Assembly: GCF_005491705.1 (NCBI RefSeq)
Contig: NZ_CP028092.1
Span: forward strand, 3,348,001-3,412,000
Reading direction: 5' to 3'
Source of the DNA: Pontibacter sp. SGAir0037
Lineage (GTDB): Bacteria; Bacteroidota; Bacteroidia; Cytophagales; Hymenobacteraceae
DNA: 64,000 nt
A program made the position numbers and the translations under genes. The first letter of the stretch is position 1. The number at the start of each line of letters is the position of its first letter. This document shows positions 43,202-53,500 of the stretch, piece by piece. Below the pieces are notes generated by a model. That model did not search any database. It was given only the letters and a program-made list of their open reading frames with translations, and was not told the origin of the DNA.

Positions 43202-46200
43202 TTAGAATCCTAGGTTTAAGCCAACAGTCATCACCCTTCCTTGAGGAACAGAGTTTCGTTCGATACCAGAAGCAATGTTAGAGTTTCCGTTTGAAGAAAT
43301 TTCAGGATCTGAACCAGTATAACCAGTAAGTAAGAACAGGTTATCAGCCTGAGCGTAGATTCTTAGTGAATTAATACCTGATTTACCAAACAAGCTCTTG
43401 GGTAATCTGTAGCCCAACAGAATGTTTTGTAGGCGAAGAAAATCTCCCTTCTGCACATTGGCATCAATCGGGAAAGCAGAGCCATTTGAAACGTTATCAC
43501 CAAATACAGGGCGTGGTATATTTGTATCTTTGTTGGTTTCTGACCAGTAGTTTAACACATCTGTGTGGTTGTTCCAGATACGTTGATCACGTAAGCCCGC
43601 CTGAGTACCGTTATAGATATAGTTGCCACCGGAGTAAGTAAACAAGATGTTTAAATCAATATTCCTATAGGAGAAGTTGTTTGTAAAACCACCATACCAT
43701 TTTGGAATTGTGTTACCTGCAATCTGAGCATCTGCACCAGACACCGCTGAGGCTTGCGTTCCGTTAAGGTAAGTCCAGGCGTTGGCACCACCTCCATGTA
43801 AGTATTGTACCTGCTCTCCGTTTTTGTTAATAAAGATTCTTCTACCATTTTCAGGATTTATGCCAGCAGTTTTAACCACATATAAACTACTCACAGGATA
43901 ACCTACTTTTGTGATGTTTGCTGTTTCTAAAGAACTGGTTGCTCCTAAGATAGGATCTTCCCCTACGAGTGCAGTAACTTCATTCTTAACTGTTGTGATG
44001 TTAAAATTAGTTGTCCAGGTAAATCCTCCTTTATCGATTGGGGAACCGCTGATGGCAAATTCAAAGCCCTTATTATACATGGAACCTACGTTTTGCAAAA
44101 TAGAGTTACCAGGTATCCCTTTTGAAGGTGCCTGTGGAACTGCCAATATCAAACCATCAACATCATTGTTATAGTAATTAGCCTCTAAAGTTAACCTGTT
44201 GTTGAATAAGCCTAAATCGAAGCCAATGTTGGTTTGATTACTAGTCTCCCAAGTAAGTTCGTTATTTCCTGCCTGCGCATACACAAGGCTTGGAACTGTA
44301 GCATAAAGTCCGTCTGAATATTGCGTATAAGAACCGTAATTATCTCCAATGTTACCATTACCCACTTTACCCCAACTGGCTTTCAGTTTAAAATTAGAAA
44401 CTGTGTTCGCAAAAGAAGCATTTTTAAAGAAATCTTCTTCAGACAGAGCCCAACCAATAGAAGCACCACCAAAATTACCCCATCTTACCTCAGAAGCTAA
44501 CGCTGAGTTACCATCTCGTCTGAAATTAGCATTCAGGAAATATTTATTGGCATAGTTATAATTCAAACTTGAGATATAAGATTCATATACTCTCTTCCCT
44601 AAAGAACCACCAGCACTATTGATGCCATATGTCGCACCATAGTCATTAAAAGTTGGTATAGCTAATTGAGAACGTGTTGCCCACCAGTAATCTGACGTCA
44701 TTTCCTGAGCATCAGTACCCACTAAAAGGCTAAAATTGTGATTTTCTGCAAAAGTTGTCTGATACTGTAAAGTATTTACCCAGTTCCAGTTTTCTCTTCT
44801 GCCGTTTGAGTTTGAAGATGAACCACCTGTTGCAGGTGCTGCAACCCAGCCATCACCATTCAGAGGGTTGTAAAACAACTTACCTTCTGTGTTATTTAGA
44901 TCATACGAGTATGTTGTTTTAAATGTAAGACCTTTGAAAAGAGTAAAGTCTGCACCCATATTCGCTATAATCCTGTTAGACTCAGATGTCATTTTATCTA
45001 AATCCAGTAGCACTACAGGGTTATAATAACCAACACTGCCCACGTTGGCTCCGGCGCCTATTGCGTTGCCGCTTAGGTTATAGCTACCATCTGGGTTATA
45101 AGGTGAAACGTTTGGAGACATCACCAAAGCGATTCTACCTAAACCAGCAACACTGAATGCCTGACCTGGTAAAGAACCACTGTTCGGTGCCTGGTTCAAG
45201 CTGTTTGAGTAAGTAACATTACCTCTCAAACTAAACCAATCTGTTACCTTGTGGTTTATGTTTAAACGAGCTGTTTTACGATTAAAAACGTTGTTCTTAA
45301 TAAAACCTTCCTGGTCTGAAACGCCTGCAGAAAAGTAGTAAGATGTTCTATCTGTACCTCCGGATACTGATAATGCATGGTTATGTGATACAGCGTTGCG
45401 GTAAACCAGATCCAGCCAGTCTGTATCTACCATAGAGCCGTCCGCATTATAAGAAGGCAGAAAGCCTTCTGCTAAATTGGCATTTGCACGAGCCATGTTT
45501 TTATAATCCATAAACTCTTGGGCATTAAGCATATCAGGTAATCTGGTTGCCTTACTAACGCCAACCCAACCGTCATAATTAACTCTGGTCTGCCCTTGTT
45601 TTCCTTTCTTTGTTGTGATAATTAAAACGCCTGCTGCTGCTCTCGATCCATAAATAGAAGTAGAAGCGGCATCCTTCAGAATGTCAATTGACTCAATATC
45701 AGCAGGATTTATATCTGCTAAAGGGTTGTTTGAGGCACTGTTGTCTGAAACTCCTCCGGTTGAAATTGGAATACCATCCACAACAACCAAAGGGAATGAG
45801 CTTAATGAAATGGAATTAACACCACGCACTCTAATAACCGGCGGGTTGTTTAAGAGTCCGTTAGGCTGCACAATATTAACACCTGCTGCCTGACCTGTAA
45901 GTGCCTGTGCAAAACTTTGAACTGGCCTTTCTTTGATAGCTTCACCTGTTACAGTAGCAGCCGCGCCGGTAAACTCTTGCTTGTTCGTTGTTCCATATCC
46001 GGTTACAACAACTTCATTAAGCACTTTATCATCTGTACCAAGTGTTACATTGATAGATGTAAGGTTACCAATTTCTCTTTCCACTGAAACATATCCCAAA
46101 AAGCGATAAACCAGTGTAGTAGCATTTGCAGGCACATTAATAGTATAAGTACCATTCGCTCCTGTTGTTACCCCCGTACCTGTACCTTTAACCAGTACGG

Positions 46201-46327
46201 ATACACCAGGTAATCCCTGACCAGTAGCCTGATCAGTTACAGTTCCGGATACAGTTTTGCCCTGCGCATAAGCATGCTGATGCAGCACACATAGCAAAGC
46301 AAAACAGATAAGCAGTAATTTTCTCAT
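43202..46327 (-). CDS. SusC/RagA family TonB-linked outer membrane protein
   Basis: A 1041-residue TonB-dependent outer-membrane channel. A signal peptide (1-21, ending AYAQ) is followed by a carboxypeptidase-like domain (about 24-105; GLPGVSVLVKGTGTGVTTG), the SusC signature VVVTGYGTTNKQEFTGA (about 107-123) and a plug with NIVQPNGLLNNPPVIRVRG. The remaining 800 residues are the barrel, ending in QGRVMTVGLNLGF with the terminal aromatic residue. It forms a unit with the susD gene. Substrate is not inferable; no glycoside hydrolase or peptidase is adjacent, so this is not a complete polysaccharide utilisation locus. It has a 615-base A+T-rich leader region upstream. Confidence 0.95.
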   Translation of the reverse strand: MRKLLLICFALLCVLHQHAYAQGKTVSGTVTDQATGQGLPGVSVLVKGTGTGVTTGANGTYTINVPANATTLVYRFLGYVSVEREIGNLTSINVTLGTDDKVLNEVVVTGYGTTNKQEFTGAAATVTGEAIKERPVQSFAQALTGQAAGVNIVQPNGLLNNPPVIRVRGVNSISLSSFPLVVVDGIPISTGGVSDNSASNNPLADINPADIESIDILKDAASTSIYGSRAAAGVLIITTKKGKQGQTRVNYDGWVGVSKATRLPDMLNAQEFMDYKNMARANANLAEGFLPSYNADGSMVDTDWLDLVYRNAVSHNHALSVSGGTDRTSYYFSAGVSDQEGFIKNNVFNRKTARLNINHKVTDWFSLRGNVTYSNSLNQAPNSGSLPGQAFSVAGLGRIALVMSPNVSPYNPDGSYNLSGNAIGAGANVGSVGYYNPVVLLDLDKMTSESNRIIANMGADFTLFKGLTFKTTYSYDLNNTEGKLFYNPLNGDGWVAAPATGGSSSNSNGRRENWNWVNTLQYQTTFAENHNFSLLVGTDAQEMTSDYWWATRSQLAIPTFNDYGATYGINSAGGSLGKRVYESYISSLNYNYANKYFLNANFRRDGNSALASEVRWGNFGGASIGWALSEEDFFKNASFANTVSNFKLKASWGKVGNGNIGDNYGSYTQYSDGLYATVPSLVYAQAGNNELTWETSNQTNIGFDLGLFNNRLTLEANYYNNDVDGLILAVPQAPSKGIPGNSILQNVGSMYNKGFEFAISGSPIDKGGFTWTTNFNITTVKNEVTALVGEDPILGATSSLETANITKVGYPVSSLYVVKTAGINPENGRRIFINKNGEQVQYLHGGGANAWTYLNGTQASAVSGADAQIAGNTIPKWYGGFTNNFSYRNIDLNILFTYSGGNYIYNGTQAGLRDQRIWNNHTDVLNYWSETNKDTNIPRPVFGDNVSNGSAFPIDANVQKGDFLRLQNILLGYRLPKSLFGKSGINSLRIYAQADNLFLLTGYTGSDPEISSNGNSNIASGIERNSVPQGRVMTVGLNLGF

Positions 46328-46406
46328 TGTGTTTTGAATTAAGTGAAAGTTAGAGTTAGTTATTAAGGTTTGTAAGAAACACAGCAGAGTTTATCAGGCA
46401 TAAATA

Positions 46407-46414
46407 CAAAAGTA
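46407..46414 (-). promoter_or_regulatory. Possible -7 element for susC
   Basis: The minus strand reads TACTTTTG, matching TAnnTTTG; predicted leader about 73 bases. No -33 TTG at the normal distance, as might be expected of a promoter that needs an activator. Confidence 0.35.
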
Positions 46415-46630
46415 AAGGCGTACCTTACCTGTAAGCATTTATATTACAAAATGCCTTATCAATTATACCTTGAAAGAAAATCAAATACCGGATTAGAAAC
46501 TTTAAATCCGCTACGAGGGCTTTGATTAAGCCACTTGTTTAAAGAGGGATTAGTAAAGTTATATCATATAGCTTAGGCTTGATTATTTTTTCAATAATAA
46601 CCACCATTTTAAATAAAAGCAATAGCACAG

Positions 46631-46650
46631 TTAATTTTTTAAAAAATTAA
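46631..46650. repeat. Perfect 20-bp A+T palindrome
   Basis: TTAATTTTTTAAAAAATTAA, arms of ten bases, in the susC upstream region. Could be a regulatory site or a side effect of A+T content. Confidence 0.4.
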
Positions 46651-46672
46651 AACAAAAAGACACTTAAAATAA

Positions 46673-46722
46673 AAACTTAATGTGTAAACATAAATAAAAT
46701 TAAAAGTTTAAACATTAAGTTT
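46673..46722. repeat. 17-bp inverted repeat upstream of susC
   Basis: Arms 46673-46689 and 46706-46722 match at 16 of 17 positions across a 16-base spacer. Their length and position about 350 bases before susC suggest a binding site or RNA hairpin; no protein is assigned. Confidence 0.45.
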
Positions 46723-46886
46723 ACTTATAACTCATGTAACATTACATATCAAAATTTGCACTTCAGTTAAAATAAGTATAATTAACTATATTACATAAGC
46801 GCAACAATTAAGTAAAAATACCTTAATGACGGTTAACTCCTACCATACAATCATTTTTGCATTTTACCCATTACTTCAAAATAAAA

Positions 46887-46910
46887 AAAGCAGGCCTTTG
46901 GCCTGCTTTT
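46887..46910 (-). terminator. Terminator after prfB
   Basis: Arms AAAGCAGGCC-type (about 46887-46896) and complement (46900-46910) with a 3-base loop; on the minus strand it is followed by a T run. Located about 30 bases past the prfB stop. Confidence 0.9.
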
Positions 46911-46942
46911 CTAAAAAATATCATATTTACCATTCTTACTGC

Positions 46943-48020
46943 CTATGCTTGCATCAGATAGGCTTTAATGTACTCATCTAAATCTCCGTCTAACACGTTC
47001 TGCACATCCGAACGCTCCACGCCAGTGCGAACATCTTTCACCAGCTTGTATGGATGAAGCACATAGTTCCGGATCTGTGAACCAAAGTCAATCCGCTTTT
47101 TGGTGCTTTCAATACGATCGCGTTCTTCGTTACGCTTTTCAATCTCCATCTGGTATAACCTCGATTTCAGCATTCTTAGCGCATGCTCTTTGTTCATCAG
47201 CTGCGAACGCTCAATCTGGCATTCAATCACGATGCCAGTTGGCCTGTGTTTCAGACGAACTGCCGTTTCTACCTTGTTTACGTTCTGCCCTCCGGCTCCG
47301 CCCGAACGAAAGGTATCCCAATCAATATCACTCATGTTGATCTCGATATTGATGGTATCATCCACCACAGGATAAGCAAATATTGAAGCAAAAGAGGTAT
47401 GACGCCTGCCCCCGGAATCGTATGGAGAGATACGAACCAGCCGGTGCACTCCTATCTCAGATTTCAGGTATCCATAGGCAAAATCACCTGTAATTTCGAG
47501 CGTAGCCGATTTTATACCAGCTCCATCACCTGCTGTATAGTTTAACTGCTTTACACTGAACTTGTGCGATTCGGCCCACATAATGTACATGCGCATAAGC
47601 ATCTCTGCCCAGTCCTGGCTTTCTGTTCCGCCTGCACCCGGATTTATTTCAATAATAGCATTCAGTTGATCTTCTTCGCTGCTTAGCATGCGCTTGAATT
47701 CCAGCTGTTCTATAGCTCCAGAAGTTTTCTTAAACTCCTCCCTGATATCTTCTTCCGATACTTCTCCTTCCTTATAAAAGTCGAAAAGTACTTCGAAATC
47801 TGCCAGCGATTTCTCTACCTCATCGTAATGGTCTGTCCAGACTTTAACAGATTTAATTTCTTTCAGCACCTTTTCTGCAGCCTTGGGATCATCCCAGAAG
47901 TCGGGTGCTGTTGTTTGTTGCTCGGTTTCTTCTACTTGTTGCTTCTTGATATCGTAGTCAAAGATACCTCCTCAAAGCCTCTACTCTGGCTTTTAAATCT
48001 TTTACCTGTTCTGTTGTCAT
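46943..48020 (-). CDS. prfB: Peptide chain release factor 2, with programmed +1 frameshift
   Basis: Reads UGA and UAA stop codons and releases the protein chain. The first 20 codons start at the ATG at 48020 and end at CTT (47963-47961), where an in-frame TGA (47960-47958) follows. Reading moves +1 by skipping position 47960 and continues as 338 codons to 46943, giving 358 residues, the normal length. The frameshift site AGGAGGTATCTTTGAC is the classic prfB signal: an internal Shine-Dalgarno, then CTT TGA C. The second part has the catalytic GGQ in [14 protein letters not shown] and the release-factor-2 type loop, here [10 protein letters not shown] with Tyr where Escherichia has Phe. Expression is thus self-regulated by factor 2 levels. 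Confidence 0.97.
47958..47972 (-). promoter_or_regulatory. prfB programmed frameshift site
   Basis: Minus strand: AGGAGG at 47972-47967, three bases (TAT), CTT at 47963-47961 and the in-frame TGA at 47960-47958 followed by C. The spacing and sequence equal the well-studied bacterial +1 frameshift cassette. Confidence 0.95.
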
Positions 48021-48060
48021 TGTAGAATTTTAATTATGTAATTAATAATTTATAAAAGCA

Positions 48061-48102
48061 AAGTGCTGAGGTTCAAACCTAACGGCTTTAACCTCAGCAC
48101 TT
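48061..48102 (-). terminator. Terminator after ilvE
   Basis: Perfect 13-bp arms (48061-48073 AAGTGCTGAGGTT, 48090-48102) with a 16-base loop. On the minus strand TTTGCTTTT follows. It separates ilvE (stop at 48120) from the prfB start (48020). Confidence 0.9.
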
Positions 48103-48119
48103 CTTGATGCTAAGCTGTA

Positions 48120-49193
48120 CTACAGACTGATTTTATATACCCAGCCGTGGGAATCAACTGCTTTACCTGTTCTTATTTTATCAAGCTCGGCTGCAATGCT
48201 GTTGGAGATCGTACGCGTTTCGACCGGTGGAAGCTCACAATCCTGCCCGTTATGATGAATTAAGGCTATCTGAGATATAACAGCAGCTGTTCCGGTGCCA
48301 AAGGCTTCCTGCAGTTTACCGGCATTATACGCCTCTATAACTTCATCTACAGAAACTTTACGTTCTTCTACAGTATAACCCAGATCTTTTGCAACTTGCA
48401 ATACGCTGCTACGGGTAACGCCATGCAAAATACTGGTGCTTAGGCTTGGTGTGACAACAACGTTATCTATCACAAACATTACGTTCATGGTGCCAGATTC
48501 CTCAATGTACTTATGCTCACGCGCATCCGTCCAGATAAGCTGCTGAAAGCCTCTTTCATGCATCTTCTGAGTAGGCAACAGTGCCGCAGCATAATTACCT
48601 GCAGCCTTTGCATAGCCTGCACCACCCTCTGCCGAACGCACATAGTTTGTCTCAACAGCCACCTTTACCGGCTTATCAAAATAAGCTCCTACCGGGCAGG
48701 TAATAATAGCAAAACGATACGTTAGTGAAGGCCTAACACCGATAAAAGCATCGGTGGCAAACATGAACGGACGCAGATACAGCGCGCACCCAGGATTAGA
48801 AGGAACCCAGGCAGCATCTAAACGAAGTAGTTGCTCCAGGCCTTGCATAAACAGCTCTTCCGGCAACTCCGGCATACATAAACGTTGCGCCGAAGCATTC
48901 AGACGCTTATGGTTGTCCAGAGGTCTGAATAATAGGATGTCATCATTTTCGTCCCGGTAAGCCTTCATTCCTTCAAAAATAGCTTGTCCGTAATGAAGGG
49001 CAGATGTTGCCGGACTCATCGACATGTTACCATAAGGCAGAATCTGAGCATTTTGCCAGGCTCCGTCTACATAGTCTACCACAAACATGTGGTCAGAAAA
49101 TGTTTTGCCAAACACCAGGTTCTCAAAGTCTACTTCCGAAACACGCGACTTAGCCACCTGCTGCGTTGGTATTGTAAAAGTATCAACTGACAT
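48120..49193 (-). CDS. ilvE: Branched-chain amino acid aminotransferase
   Basis: PLP enzyme that makes or breaks down leucine, isoleucine and valine. The 357-residue form starts at the ATG at 49193 (MSVDTFTIP); an upstream TTG at 49214 is less likely. Visible are HYGQAIFEGMKAYR, the lysine-containing GYAKAAGNYAAALLP (PLP-binding Lys), the WTDAREHKYIEESGTMN region and the C-terminal EAFGTGTAAVISQ loop that binds the PLP phosphate. Last in a minus-strand run of six genes, it is closed by the terminator at 48061-48102. Confidence 0.95.
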   Translation of the reverse strand: MSVDTFTIPTQQVAKSRVSEVDFENLVFGKTFSDHMFVVDYVDGAWQNAQILPYGNMSMSPATSALHYGQAIFEGMKAYRDENDDILLFRPLDNHKRLNASAQRLCMPELPEELFMQGLEQLLRLDAAWVPSNPGCALYLRPFMFATDAFIGVRPSLTYRFAIITCPVGAYFDKPVKVAVETNYVRSAEGGAGYAKAAGNYAAALLPTQKMHERGFQQLIWTDAREHKYIEESGTMNVMFVIDNVVVTPSLSTSILHGVTRSSVLQVAKDLGYTVEERKVSVDEVIEAYNAGKLQEAFGTGTAAVISQIALIHHNGQDCELPPVETRTISNSIAAELDKIRTGKAVDSHGWVYKISL

Positions 49194-49218
49194 AACGATA
49201 GTTTTTATTTTCAAAATT

Positions 49219-49770
49219 TCAGACGCGAGGCTTCCAGGTTATTTCTTCCGCCTGTAACTCCTGCGTCATTATACGACAAAGTGCAAATAAATAATCTGAA
49301 AGGCGGTTTAAATATTTTACCACCAGCTCGTCTACATACGATTCCTCCTGCAACCTGATAACGAGGCGCTCTGCACGGCGGCAAACGCAACGCGCAACAT
49401 GGCAGAATGAAACCGACTGATGCCCTCCCGGTAATACAAAGGCCTTTAGTGGCGGCACCTGCTCTGTAATAAGATCTATCTCTTTCTCCAGCAGTACCAC
49501 ATCTTCCTCATACAAGTCGGGAGTAGTCATTTTAGTAGCTTTTTCAGGATCGGTGGCTAAGGTGGCTCCAACTGTAAAAAGCCTGTCCTGTATTTCCTTT
49601 AGAAGATCCGCACGCTTTTTATTAACTTCCTGATCGCGCACAAGGCCGATATAGGAGTTTAGCTCATCTACTGTGCCATATGTTTCGATGCGCAAATGAG
49701 ATTTAGTAACGCGGGTACCGCCTATCAGGGCTGTTGTACCTTTATCTCCCGTTTTAGTGTATATCTTCAT
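49219..49770 (-). CDS. Cob(I)alamin adenosyltransferase, PduO type
   Basis: Transfers adenosine from ATP to cob(I)alamin to form coenzyme B12. The 183-residue product starts MKIYTKTGDKGTTAL and has the ATP-loop GTVDELNSYIG (about 32-42) and the helical-bundle motif PGGHQSVSFCHVARCVCRRAERL (shortened here to its parts: PGGHQSVSFCH and CRRAER). Length fits PduO. It lies between the ABC ATPase (10 bases) and ilvE (25 bases) on the same strand, with no other B12 gene in the window. Confidence 0.95.
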   Translation of the reverse strand: MKIYTKTGDKGTTALIGGTRVTKSHLRIETYGTVDELNSYIGLVRDQEVNKKRADLLKEIQDRLFTVGATLATDPEKATKMTTPDLYEEDVVLLEKEIDLITEQVPPLKAFVLPGGHQSVSFCHVARCVCRRAERLVIRLQEESYVDELVVKYLNRLSDYLFALCRIMTQELQAEEITWKPRV

Positions 49771-49780
49771 CTAAAAAACG

Positions 49781-50497
49781 CTACGCCTGAATTTTAGCAA
49801 AAGTAGTCACATCGTTATTAATCAGGTCCGATTCAATGAGTCCGTCTCTTAAACGAATAATACGATGTGCGTACTTGGCTATATCTTCTTCGTGCGTTAC
49901 CATAATAATGGTATTGCCTTTCGAATGCAGGTTCTCAAACAGCTCCATAATCTCATAAGAGGTTTTGGTATCTAAGTTACCTGTCGGTTCGTCGGCCAGA
50001 ATAATACTTGGATCGTTGATAAGTGCTCTGGCTACCGCCACACGTTGCCGTTGGCCACCCGACAATTCGTTTGGCTTATGCTTGCCTCTGTTGCCCAGGC
50101 CAACACTTTCCAGCGCATGCTGTGCTTTTTCCTCCCGCTGCGACTTTCCGTAACCGGCATAGATCAGGGGCAGCGCCACATTCTCTAACGATGACTGCCG
50201 TGGCAGCAGGTTAAAGGTCTGGAACACAAAGCCGATCTCTTTATTGCGGATTTCGGCAAGCTCATTATCGGTCATGTTGCTTACATCCTTGTTATTCAGA
50301 ACATAAGTGCCGCCAGAGGGAGTATCCAGGCAACCGATAATATTCATCAAAGTAGACTTTCCAGAACCTGATGGTCCCATAAAAGCAACATACTCACCTT
50401 TTTGTATCGTAATAGATACAGATTTAAGGGCATGAATAACTTCTGTGCCCATACGGTAAACCCTGGATAAGTCGTGTGTTTCGATGATCGTGCTCAT
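49781..50497 (-). CDS. ABC transporter ATP-binding protein (MacB/LolD-like)
   Basis: A 238-residue nucleotide-binding subunit with Walker [10 protein letters not shown] (about 40-48), the [15 protein letters not shown] signature (about 146-160), Walker [12 protein letters not shown] and the switch His in VTHEEDIA. The closest match by motif is the MacB/LolD/FtsE group that works with FtsX-like permeases in export or lipoprotein release. No permease gene is next to it, so its partner lies elsewhere. It sits 12 bases after the TPR membrane protein gene in one operon. Confidence 0.93.
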   Translation of the reverse strand: MSTIIETHDLSRVYRMGTEVIHALKSVSITIQKGEYVAFMGPSGSGKSTLMNIIGCLDTPSGGTYVLNNKDVSNMTDNELAEIRNKEIGFVFQTFNLLPRQSSLENVALPLIYAGYGKSQREEKAQHALESVGLGNRGKHKPNELSGGQRQRVAVARALINDPSIILADEPTGNLDTKTSYEIMELFENLHSKGNTIIMVTHEEDIAKYAHRIIRLRDGLIESDLINNDVTTFAKIQA

Positions 50498-50509
50498 GCA
50501 GCTTAATTT

Positions 50510-53500
50510 TTACTGCCAGTCTTCAGTTTTAGCCTGTATTTCCTGGCGTTGCTCCTCAAATTTCTGTTTAAATGTAGTGTATTCTGAGGCAGGAAGCAAA
50601 TCTTCCAGAGTAGATAATGCCTGATCGGCATAACTTGTTAAGCCTTGGTTTAAGCTCTCCAGCGCATACGCTTTATGAAGGTTTACAGCATACGGATTAT
50701 AAGTGATCCCATCCAGCAGGATATTATAAGCTGTCATCTCTTGCGGAGCTTGCTTTTGGAAGAAGGCTGCCGCAGCCTCAACCACTTTTTCATCATACAG
50801 CAGCATGGCAAGCGCCTGGTTATAGTATTCTGTTGCCTCTCGTTCTCTGCCTTTCACTTCAGCTATCCGGGCTCTGTAATAGATTTTCTGCCGCTTGTCC
50901 CTCTCTGTCAAATATAAATTGTTCATGCGGCTCAGCAACACATCATGGTTGTTGGTTTGCAGCCACAACTCCAGCTGGAACAAGTTTAGCTGTGAACGTA
51001 ATTCATCTTCCGGCCGCAGTACTGGTGCCGCTTCTTTTATAGCCTCATTAGCTTCTTTCCAACGGTGCTTGTTCATTAAATACTCTACTTTTGCCACCAA
51101 TGCATGGCGTTTCAGCTCCTTTTCCTGCACCGCATTTACAATAGAATTCACGTCGTACAAGCTTAGCTGAGGCAGGTAGGTAAGCAGGTACTGTACTTTA
51201 TCTGTATCAGGCGCCTGTGCCACAATAGAAAGCACATCCTGTTCCAGCACCTGGATAAACGTCTGTGCCACTTCTTTAACCGACTCCACATCCAGATACC
51301 CTACCTCCTCGAGTGCATCAACAGCCGCTACAGGTTGGTGAGCAAGGGCCAGGGCATACCCGTGTGGCAAAAACGCCTCGCTGTATCCCCTGTCTTTCGC
51401 TAGTTTAAAGTAAGCTGCCGCCGCTATATAGTTTCGCTCTTCCATCATCCAAAGGCCAAGCACATGATAGTAGTAGGCGCTTCTCTCGCCCGCTGCTAAG
51501 GCCAGATTCTCTACAATACTTCTGCCTTCTTTTGGCCTGCCATCGTAATGATGCACCAGCCCTTTCAGGTAATGCAGGTCTTCGGAAAACAACTGATTTC
51601 CGGGAGAAGCAATAAAGCTGTTCAACGAGTTAAGCCTGGTAGTATCTTCGCGCCCAAGCCTGCGGATAGAGGCATTGTAAAAGAGGGTGAATTCCTCTAC
51701 CGATTTTATAGAATCAGGCGTAAAGTCATTTCTGGATTCGGGGCTACGGCCAATTAGCTGGCGAAGCGCCGACATGTTCGTGCGCAATGGCAGGTAGTTG
51801 CCTCCGTGGCTTTCAGTTAACAGATTAGTGGCCTCATCCAGCATGGCCTGGCGGGTATAGTAGGCTAATCTGTTACTTCGTATAAATTCCGGATTGTTAC
51901 TGTGCTGCTGCGCCAGATCAAAATAATAATCTATACTATCTGTAACACTGGTCTGCATGTAAAGCAGTGCCATGTTGTTGTATAGTTCTGCACTTTTGGG
52001 AAACACTTCAATTCCTTCGCGCAACACATATAGCTTTTCAAAGAAGTACTGCTTCTCGTCATACAGGTTTGCCAGCCGCACATACATCTTCGGGTTAGGC
52101 CTTTTCGAAAGCGCCTCCTTCATCTGTACAATTTCGTTGTTACGCTCCTGCCGCAGGCGGTAAATATTGGCTAAGTTATAGTTTGCTTTTACATTCTGAT
52201 TATCGTACACATCGCTCTCCTGGTAAAAGCGTTCTGCTAGAACATCGTTATCAGCGGCATGGTACAGATCGCCCAGGTAATTGTAATAACCTGCGTGTGC
52301 ATAAAAATAGGAACGATACTGCGTCCGGAATACAAAAATGGCCAATATAATGGTTCCCATAGTATAAACCGTATAGAGTGGCAGCACATTAGGCTGATAA
52401 ACCACCTTGTATACCGCTAAACGCTGCGATAGCAAAACCCTGAAGTTCATGATCACATATACAAAGAACATGAAGCCAAACGCCAGGTGCGTATAAATCA
52501 CCAGGTCCTGGTATAGCACAACCAGTGTGTCATTGGCTGTAGCAAAGGCATAGCCTATACTCAGAAAAGAGATGATGGCAAATACCAGGTACAGAACAGC
52601 ACCTGTTGGCTTAAAAGGAAAAAGCTTTCCGTAGTATGCCTCCCGCTGCTGCATGCCCCAGAATCCGGCTATAGCAGAAAGCAGGAAAATGACGTAGCCG
52701 TTTACAATAAAGGAGTATTGTATATAGCCAAGGTGGTTTAAAAACAGCAAGAGCAGATTAACAAGGTATAGCATCCCGATCAGGAAGAACTGGCCAAGAC
52801 CAAACCTTCGCTCTGGCGTTTTCCCTTGCGTGTTTACCCACAGCAAGGCCTGCACATTGGCATAAGAAACCCAGATAAAGAATAACACGGTAGCCACTAA
52901 GGTACCCATACTGCTATAGTTTACCAGATGCAGCGCGGTAAGTGGGGCCGGATAGTTTGCCTCAGAAAAAATAAGCGCCCCCAGAAACAGCACCGCCGCC
53001 AGCATGGCCAACACGCGCCACAAAAATCTTACATTCGTTAAAAAAGCCTGAAACGCATAACTTAAAGAAGCCAGCACCGCAATACATACGATCAGAAGCG
53101 TCTGGCTGTAGCCCCCCGCAAAAACACCAAGCGCATCCAGACTAAAAGAAGAAAGGAAAAGCATTAACAGCAGGATTGCTCCAAAATATCCGTATTGGCG
53201 CATCGTACTGGCCGCTGCTGTATAAAAAGCAATACATAAGGCAAGTGCTCCTAAAAACAGTATGGCAGCACCTGTATGCACTGCCGGAGCACTCACATCG
53301 TATCGTTCCAGAATTAAATAACCATCAGCTGACAGCGCAAATGGCATCAGCAGGCGGTTAAACTCATGTACCGGCACAGGCACTACCTGTAGTTCAGATA
53401 GCTTATCCCAGGCATAAGCCAGGTTATCTCCCGCAAAATAGCATACAACGCCCAGCAGCAGCGAGAGAATTCCGATCAGCAATAAAAAAAGATAGGGATA

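Larger units (their letters stand above)
46328..46942. other. A+T-rich region upstream of susC, with inverted repeats
   Basis: About 615 bases with no supported gene. It contains the prfB terminator (46887-46910), a -7 match for susC (46407-46414), the palindrome at 46631-46650 and the 17-bp inverted repeat at 46673-46722. CTAAC repeats (46349-46364) precede the susC ATG. The length and structure suggest a regulated promoter region. Confidence 0.55.

Noticed and set aside
47869-47869. ATG as a possible prfB start
   Set aside because: It would drop about 50 residues that are present through the frameshift site and needed for the normal length.
48061-48102. GTTCAAA-like sequence that recalls a tRNA T-loop
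   Set aside because: The surrounding bases form a plain 13-bp terminator stem after ilvE, with no acceptor or anticodon arms.
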